Below are positions 58,968-64,000 of a DNA stretch of 64,000 bases, in pieces. This DNA is from an uncultured Prevotellaceae bacterium. GTDB taxonomy: Bacteria > Bacteroidota > Bacteroidia > Bacteroidales > Muribaculaceae. Each line of letters begins with the position of its first letter. Positions within the stretch are counted from its first letter, which is position 1. Below the pieces are notes generated by a model. The model did not search any database. It was not told where the DNA came from and saw only the letters and a program-made list of their open reading frames with translations. The stretch is taken from assembly GCA_905210415.1 (NCBI GenBank), contig CAJLWM010000005.1:5218-69217 (forward strand), given 5' to 3'. The position numbers and the translations under genes were made by a program.

Positions 58968-60866
58968 TCAATCCTTCAGCGCAGTGATGTAGGCGTGCAA
59001 CTTGCGATAGAAAGCGTGGCGCGAGAGCGTGGCGGCATTACCAATCACCACCACCTTCATGCGGGCACGAGTGATTGCCACATTCATACGTCGCAAATCG
59101 CTCAAGAAGCCAATCTTGCCATCGTCGTTGCTGCGCACAAGGCTGATAAACACCACATCGCGCTCCTGACCTTGGAAACCGTCGATTGTATCGATTGTGA
59201 GCAGTCCGCGCAAAGGGCGAAGCGACGCCCTACTCTTCACCAATCGGCGCATATATTGCACCTGTGCTTTGTATGGCGAAATCAGTCCGAAGTCAATACG
59301 TTCATCAAGTATGCGCTCCACGCCTATGCGTAGCGCATACTTTTCTAATTCTGCAACAAAGTGCTCGGCTTCCTGCACGTTCACCTTACTGCAGCCTGCA
59401 CCTTTCACCTGTTCGGTGAAACCCAGCTCCGAGGTATCAATCCACTCCATAGGCGTATCAAAATCGAGTATGCCACGAGCCTCTACCTCTTGGGCAGCCC
59501 GCAGTCCGCCTCCGTAAAACCAATCGCTTGGAAATTGCATTATCAAGCTATTCATGCGATACTGCGTGTTGAGCAACGTCACGCACTGAGGCCAACGATC
59601 CACCACCATTTCCATCATCGTGCGGCTCAGTCCGCTACGTTCTGCATCAAAGCACTTTATTGTAGGAGGCAACTGCAGGTGGTCGCCAGCAAGCACCACT
59701 CTCTGGGCCTTGCGAATGGCTATCCACGTGGCAGCCTCAAGCGCTTGCCCCGCCTCATCTACAAATAATGTGGAGAAATGCCGTCCGGTGAGCAAATTGC
59801 TATTACTACCCACAAGCGTTGAAGCCACCACACGGGCATTGTCAAACAATTCCATATTGATTTTCACCTCCAACTCCTCGGCGCGCTTGCGCAAGCGGTT
59901 GATTCGACTATTCACGGCATCACTGCGGCTATGCTTCCGGTCGAGCGAGAGCAATTGCCTCATTGTCTTGCGCATGCTCCATAGCTCCGGATAGTCGGGA
60001 TGGCCCTCATATTGGCGCTCATAGCAATAGCCCAGCATCTTATCGTTGACTCGAGTGGGATTACCTATACGTAGCACATTCACGCCCCGCTCCACTAGTT
60101 TCTGGCTAATCCAGTCTACAGCCATATTTGATTGGGCGCACACAAGCACCTGTGGCTCACGATTGAGAGTCTCCACAATTGCCTCCACAAGCGTGGTGGT
60201 TTTGCCCGTCCCCGGAGGTCCATGCACAATCATCACATCGCGGCTGCACAACATATTGTTCACCGCCACCTCTTGGCTGCGATTGAGCCAAGGGAAGCGC
60301 ACAGGATAAATCTCACGAAACGATGGCTCAACGAGGCCGCATATCACGTCGCGCAACTCCGCCACACGCCCACTGCGAGCTTGTGCCACATCGTTGAGAG
60401 CCTCAGACATGGTGCGGTAGGTGGTTTCGTCGAGCGAGAGCTGCACGCCCAATTCGCCATAGGAGTTTTCCATGTCGGTAATGCACTGCACACTCGGCAC
60501 AGCTATCGACATGCGATTACCCTCAACATATTGCACCGTGCCGGTGTATGACCTATAACTCACACGCATGGCATCGTCGGCAGTGAAAAATCGCACCTGC
60601 CTGCCATATTCAAATTGATGCTCGTTCTCGCTCTGCGCCTCTGGTCGGTAGACATCCACCACCAGTTGGTTGAGCGAATTATAGTGATTCCTGCCCACGC
60701 GCAAGGGAAACCAGCACAAGCCCCGCTGCACAGTGCGCTCCACGCCCCACTGCTCGCTGATGCGCTTATACTCCTCACGCTCGTGCTCATATTCCATCTG
60801 CAGCAGTTGACGCTGCTCCACGAAGTGTTTTGCCACCGAAGGCTTGATATATTGTTCTGTAGCCAT
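58968..60866 (-). CDS. SF1B helicase, IGHMBP2/UPF1-like
   Basis: 632 residues. Walker A GPPGTGKTTTL (about 214-224), Walker B LFVDEAGQALE, then LAGDHLQLPPT, LNTQYRMNSLI, TIDTIDGFQGQERDVV and the terminal RRMNVAITRARMKVVVIG, all helicase motifs of the UPF1-like group. The N-terminal 130 residues resemble the beta-barrel (stalk/1B) domain. It acts on DNA or RNA; the substrate is unknown. ATG at 60866 is used; one codon upstream is TTG. Confidence 0.88.
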   Translation of the reverse strand: MATEQYIKPSVAKHFVEQRQLLQMEYEHEREEYKRISEQWGVERTVQRGLCWFPLRVGRNHYNSLNQLVVDVYRPEAQSENEHQFEYGRQVRFFTADDAMRVSYRSYTGTVQYVEGNRMSIAVPSVQCITDMENSYGELGVQLSLDETTYRTMSEALNDVAQARSGRVAELRDVICGLVEPSFREIYPVRFPWLNRSQEVAVNNMLCSRDVMIVHGPPGTGKTTTLVEAIVETLNREPQVLVCAQSNMAVDWISQKLVERGVNVLRIGNPTRVNDKMLGYCYERQYEGHPDYPELWSMRKTMRQLLSLDRKHSRSDAVNSRINRLRKRAEELEVKINMELFDNARVVASTLVGSNSNLLTGRHFSTLFVDEAGQALEAATWIAIRKAQRVVLAGDHLQLPPTIKCFDAERSGLSRTMMEMVVDRWPQCVTLLNTQYRMNSLIMQFPSDWFYGGGLRAAQEVEARGILDFDTPMEWIDTSELGFTEQVKGAGCSKVNVQEAEHFVAELEKYALRIGVERILDERIDFGLISPYKAQVQYMRRLVKSRASLRPLRGLLTIDTIDGFQGQERDVVFISLVRSNDDGKIGFLSDLRRMNVAITRARMKVVVIGNAATLSRHAFYRKLHAYITALKD

Positions 60867-60889
60867 CAATCAATGTAGTTATTTCACCA

Positions 60890-60897
60890 CAAAGTTA
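60890..60897 (-). promoter_or_regulatory. -7 promoter box for the SF1B helicase
   Basis: TAACTTTG on the minus strand, 24 bases upstream of the ATG at 60866. Confidence 0.6.
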
Positions 60898-61008
60898 CTA
60901 CCACAAATCGGCATTCCAGTCCACTTACCCAATATTTTTTATATTTACCACAAGAGAGGAAACAATAAAAATTTACTCCTTTGTTTGTTGCAATTCAAAT
61001 AATATTAC

Positions 61009-61016
61009 TACATTTG
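61009..61016 (+). promoter_or_regulatory. -7 promoter box for the dicluster ferredoxin
   Basis: TACATTTG, about 47 bases upstream of the ATG at 61064. Confidence 0.6.
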
Positions 61017-61063
61017 CAACAACAAATATAATAACAAACATAACTTAATAACATCAAACAATT

Positions 61064-61240
61064 ATGGCATACGTAATTAATCCTGATTTATGTGTATCAT
61101 GCGGCACTTGTGCAGGTGCTTGCCCAGTTGAAGCAATCTCTGAAGGTGATGCTTCTTATGTAATTGATGCTGATACTTGCCTCAGCTGCGGTTCATGCGC
61201 ATCTGTTTGCCCAAGCGAAGCAATCTCTGAAGGTGAATAA
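61064..61240 (+). CDS. 2[4Fe-4S] ferredoxin
   Basis: 58-residue clostridial-type ferredoxin, translated directly from the sequence. Two complete cluster motifs, CVSCGTCAGACP (Cys10, 13, 16, 20) and CLSCGSCASVCP, in a nearly perfect internal duplication (both halves end EAISEG). It carries low-potential electrons in the cytoplasm. The frame is missed by length-filtered gene finding. The nearby oxoacid oxidoreductase is a plausible partner. Confidence 0.95.
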   Translation: MAYVINPDLCVSCGTCAGACPVEAISEGDASYVIDADTCLSCGSCASVCPSEAISEGE

Positions 61241-61279
61241 TTAATTCCCTCAACTAAAACCATATTCAGAATGGCATAG

Positions 61280-61319
61280 AGAGTTATTCCTCCAAACACA
61301 CGAGGGATGACTCTTTTTT
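61280..61319 (+). terminator. Rho-independent terminator of the ferredoxin gene
   Basis: AGAGT pairs with ACTCT and an inner CCTC/GAGG stem is present; six T follow. Confidence 0.75.
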
Positions 61320-61337
61320 GCTTTTAGCCTAACCAAC

Positions 61338-62009
61338 ATGTCTAACCATATCAACACCCTCGGCGAGGTGTTTGCCTTCCTGAAAGAGCTACAGCACAAC
61401 AACAATCGCGAATGGTTTGCTGCCCACAAGCAGCAATACGACTACTTGCGCGACACTTGGCTCAACGACCTACAAAGCCTGATAGCACAGATGAGCGATT
61501 ACGACCCATCGCTGCGCGGTGTACAAGCCAAAGACTGTGCCTATAGGATATACCGCGACATACGCTTCTCGGCCGACAAGACTCCCTACAAAACATATTT
61601 CAGCGCAGTCATCGGCGCCAAAGGTCGCAAAACCTCCAAAGCGGCATACTACCTGCACCTACAGCATGGCAAAGCCGGATTGTACTTCGGCATGTGGTGC
61701 CCTACTCCCGAATTGCTACGATCGGTGCGCTCGCTTATCGATGCCGAGCATCAAGAGCTGAGCCAACTGCTCAACGCCCCCGATTTTGCATCGCGATACC
61801 AGTTCGAACCATTTCAAACACTGAAGCGAATGCCTGCGGGATTCGACGTAAACCACCCCATGGCAGACATGATTAAGGCTAAGGATTTCACCTGGGGATA
61901 TCCTCGTCCCGACAACTACTTTACTTCAGGCGATTGGGTGAAGCGCGTGGCCGACGACATGCGCCACGCCAAACCGATAATCGATTTCCTGAATTACGTG
62001 TTTGAATAG
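61338..62009 (+). CDS. DUF2461 family protein
   Basis: 223 residues, matching the DUF2461 (TIGR02453) family by the segments NNREWFAAHKQQYDYLRD near the N-terminus, RIYRDIRFSADKTPYKTYFSA in the middle and GDWVKRVADDMRHAKPIIDFLN at the end. No biochemical function is established for the family to my knowledge. No signal peptide. It lies alone between the ferredoxin terminator and the oxidoreductase operon. Confidence 0.85.
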   Translation: MSNHINTLGEVFAFLKELQHNNNREWFAAHKQQYDYLRDTWLNDLQSLIAQMSDYDPSLRGVQAKDCAYRIYRDIRFSADKTPYKTYFSAVIGAKGRKTSKAAYYLHLQHGKAGLYFGMWCPTPELLRSVRSLIDAEHQELSQLLNAPDFASRYQFEPFQTLKRMPAGFDVNHPMADMIKAKDFTWGYPRPDNYFTSGDWVKRVADDMRHAKPIIDFLNYVFE

Positions 62010-62112
62010 CCTCTGAGCCACATTCCATGAAGCACAAACAGCACAAAACACTAAAGAATGTGCCAAAGGTTAATCATATTAAAAAAATATCTAAACTACA
62101 ATATTTTTTTAC

Positions 62113-62120
62113 TACATTTG
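62113..62120 (+). promoter_or_regulatory. -7 promoter box for the oxoacid oxidoreductase operon
   Basis: TACATTTG, 35 bases upstream of the ATG at 62156. Confidence 0.6.
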
Positions 62121-62155
62121 TGAATATTAATAACTCATCAATATAACTCAGACTT

Positions 62156-62386
62156 ATGGCTAAAATACAAGGAGCAATTAAGGTAGATGAAGAACGCTGC
62201 AAAGGCTGTGGCATCTGCGTTGAAGCATGCCCTTTCAAAGTGGTTGCTCTTCAAAAAGTAGAAGTTAACGACAAAGGTTATCACTATGCCTTTATGGCAA
62301 ATCCCGAGGCGTGCACCGGCTGCACCAGCTGCGCCACTGTGTGCCCCGACTCTTGCATCGAAGTATATCGCGTGAAACTCGACTAA
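62156..62386 (+). CDS. 2-oxoacid:ferredoxin oxidoreductase, ferredoxin-like delta subunit
   Basis: 76 residues with two [4Fe-4S] motifs, CKGCGICVEACP and CTGCTSCATVCP. It is the small electron-relay subunit of KOR/VOR enzymes. First gene of the operon, 46 bases before the alpha subunit. Confidence 0.93.
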   Translation: MAKIQGAIKVDEERCKGCGICVEACPFKVVALQKVEVNDKGYHYAFMANPEACTGCTSCATVCPDSCIEVYRVKLD

Positions 62387-62432
62387 TCTATCACTAACTA
62401 CGAAAACATCATTACGGAGAAATACTAAATCT

Positions 62433-63515
62433 ATGGACAAAAACGTAAAATTGATGAAAGGCAACGAAGCGTTGGCCATCTCTGCCATCCGCTATGGATG
62501 CGACGGATATTTTGGCTACCCTATCACGCCTCAATCTGAAGTACTCGAGACCTTAGAAGCCGAAATGCCATGGGAAACCACCGGCATGGTAGTGCTTCAA
62601 GCCGAAAGCGAATTGGCCGCTATCAATATGGTATATGGCGGCGCAGCTTGTGGCAAAGCAGTGTTTACATCATCATCAAGCCCTGGCATGAGCCTTATGC
62701 AAGAAGGCGTTTCTTACCTTGCTGCATCTGAATTGCCTGCTTTGTTAGTGAACGTGATGCGTGGCGGTCCTGGACTCGGCACCATCCAACCTTCTCAATC
62801 CGACTATTTCCAAGCCACCAAAGGCGGCGGACACGGCGACTATCATTGCATCGTGCTCGCTCCATGGAGTGTGCAAGAAATGGCCGACTTCGTATGGCTT
62901 GGTTGGGATCTGGCATTTAAATATCGAACCCCGGCAATGCTTCTTGCCGACGGCGTTATAGGACAAATGATGGAAAAGGTTGTTATACCCGAACAACGTC
63001 CTCGCCGCACCGAAGAAGAAATTCGTGAACAATGCCCTTGGGCTCTCAACGGCCGAAAAGGTCACCGCAAACAAAACATCATCACTTCGCTCGAGCTCGA
63101 CTCATTAGTGATGGAAGAAAACAACAAACGCTTCCAACGCACTTATGCCGAAATCGAAGCCAACGAGGTGCGCTATGAAGCCATCGACTGCGAAGATGCC
63201 GACTATCTGTTTGTGGCATTCGGCTCAAGTGCTCGCGTGAGCCTTAAAGCCAAGGAATTGGCTGCCGAACAAGGCTATAAGGTAGGTCTTATCCGTCCTA
63301 TCACTCTCTGGCCTTTCCCTTACAAAGAAATCAAAGAGCTCGCTCAACGCGTAAAGGGTATCTTGGTAGTGGAACTTTCTGCCGGACAAATGATAGAAGA
63401 TGTGAAACTTGCCGTGGAATGCAATCTACCAGTAGAGCATTTCGGTCGCTTTGGCGGTATCGTTCCAAGCCCAGAAGAAGTGCTCAACGCATTTAAAGAA
63501 AAACTTGTAAAATAA
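62433..63515 (+). CDS. 2-oxoacid:ferredoxin oxidoreductase alpha subunit (VorB/KorA type)
   Basis: 360 residues; the pyruvate:ferredoxin oxidoreductase domain I/II region that binds part of the thiamine cofactor and substrate. Marks: GNEALAISAIRYGCDGYFGYPITPQSE, VFTSSSSPGMSLMQEGVSYL and MRGGPGLGTIQPSQSD. Oxidises a 2-oxoacid (2-oxoglutarate or branched-chain) with CoA to acyl-CoA, CO2 and reduced ferredoxin. Which substrate is used cannot be told from sequence. Confidence 0.93.
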   Translation: MDKNVKLMKGNEALAISAIRYGCDGYFGYPITPQSEVLETLEAEMPWETTGMVVLQAESELAAINMVYGGAACGKAVFTSSSSPGMSLMQEGVSYLAASELPALLVNVMRGGPGLGTIQPSQSDYFQATKGGGHGDYHCIVLAPWSVQEMADFVWLGWDLAFKYRTPAMLLADGVIGQMMEKVVIPEQRPRRTEEEIREQCPWALNGRKGHRKQNIITSLELDSLVMEENNKRFQRTYAEIEANEVRYEAIDCEDADYLFVAFGSSARVSLKAKELAAEQGYKVGLIRPITLWPFPYKEIKELAQRVKGILVVELSAGQMIEDVKLAVECNLPVEHFGRFGGIVPSPEEVLNAFKEKLVK

Positions 63516-63527
63516 GGAGGATGCGCT

Positions 63528-64000
63528 ATGGATATCAACGAAATTATTAAACCTGAGAACCTCGTTTACAAACGTCCAACCCTTCTCAAAGACACCACTA
63601 TGCACTATTGCCCAGGCTGCGGACACAGCACTGTGCACAAAATCGTGTGTGAAGTGATTGAAGAAATGGGCGCAGAAGAATATACTATCGGCGTTGCTCC
63701 TGTGGGATGCGCCGTATTTGCCTACAACTATCTTGACGTGGATATGGTGGAAGCCGCTCACGGACGTGCTCCTGCCGTTGCTACTGCCATCAAGCGTCTG
63801 CAACCCGACAAATTGGTATTTACCTACCAAGGCGACGGCGACTTCTCTGCAATCGGTACTTGCGAATCAATACACGCTTGCAACCGCGCCGAAAACATCG
63901 CCATCATCTTCATCAACAATGCCATCTATGGTATGACCGGTGGACAAATGGCTCCTACCACTCTTCTTGGACAAAAGACAGCCACAACTCCTTACGGACG
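63528..64000 (+). CDS. 2-oxoacid:ferredoxin oxidoreductase beta subunit, cut by window end
   Basis: Thiamine-diphosphate-binding subunit; the first 157 codons are present and the frame is open to the edge. Marks: [15 protein letters not shown] at the N-terminus, the cofactor motif [19 protein letters not shown] with [22 protein letters not shown] 63528 is chosen over ATG 63521 because AAGGAGG sits seven bases upstream and the frame matches the family. A gamma subunit gene would be expected beyond the window. Confidence 0.93.
   Translation, partial: MDINEIIKPENLVYKRPTLLKDTTMHYCPGCGHSTVHKIVCEVIEEMGAEEYTIGVAPVGCAVFAYNYLDVDMVEAAHGRAPAVATAIKRLQPDKLVFTYQGDGDFSAIGTCESIHACNRAENIAIIFINNAIYGMTGGQMAPTTLLGQKTATTPYG

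Overview
The window is chromosomal DNA of a Bacteroidota member, most likely order Bacteroidales; a Muribaculaceae- or Prevotella-like lineage is my guess and cannot be proved from sequence alone. The indicators are: (i) about seventeen TAnnTTTG boxes, the Bacteroidota housekeeping -7 element, just upstream of first genes; (ii) an 11-subunit type complex I with fused NuoCD and no NuoEFG; (iii) the atpD-atpC-atpB-E-F-H-A-G order; (iv) a type IX secretion (T9SS) C-terminal signal; (v) a UpxY-like NusG paralogue and TonB-dependent receptors.

Layout. 1-1.9 kb: a BadF-type sugar kinase and a TlpA-like thioredoxin lipoprotein, both on the minus strand. 1.98-19.3 kb: one long minus-strand energy cluster, read as nuoA-B-CD-H, then the complete F1Fo ATP synthase set atpD-C-B-E-F-H-A-G, then nuoI-J-K-L-M-N. 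The atp genes therefore sit inside the nuo operon. 19.7-31.8 kb, plus strand: a TonB receptor with a lipoprotein, an ECF sigma factor / membrane protein / Spy-like cassette, a very large alpha-2-macroglobulin-like protein without a thioester motif, a NusG paralogue with a terminator-like leader hairpin, and a HAD hydrolase. 31.9-42.5 kb: housekeeping genes (rpmH, efp, ald, dnaB, radC, a glycosyltransferase, cls, ispE, grpE, dnaJ). 42.7-49.4 kb: a 2077-residue T9SS-exported protein with four CUB-like/BNR-associated-like module pairs and a beta-helix, preceded by a cobalamin riboswitch. 49.5-56.1 kb: BI-1 family protein, argS, an AddA-like helicase-nuclease and an SUI1/YciH factor. 56.3-58.9 kb: an FMN riboswitch followed by a TonB-dependent receptor. 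59-64 kb: an SF1 helicase, a dicluster ferredoxin, a DUF2461 protein and the start of a 2-oxoacid:ferredoxin oxidoreductase operon that runs off the right edge.

How the genes fit together. The oxoacid oxidoreductase would load electrons onto ferredoxin. The EFG-less complex I could take electrons from a donor other than NADH and pump ions, and the co-transcribed ATP synthase would use the gradient. Two cofactor-sensing RNAs each sit before a cell-surface protein: cobalamin before the giant T9SS protein, FMN before a TonB receptor. Both look like vitamin-responsive surface functions and are the most interesting features of the window. Two copies of a palindromic element (36.1 and 49.3 kb) and one direct-repeat module (52.1 kb) are the only repeats I can support. 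I found no tRNA, rRNA, CRISPR, insertion sequence or phage gene.
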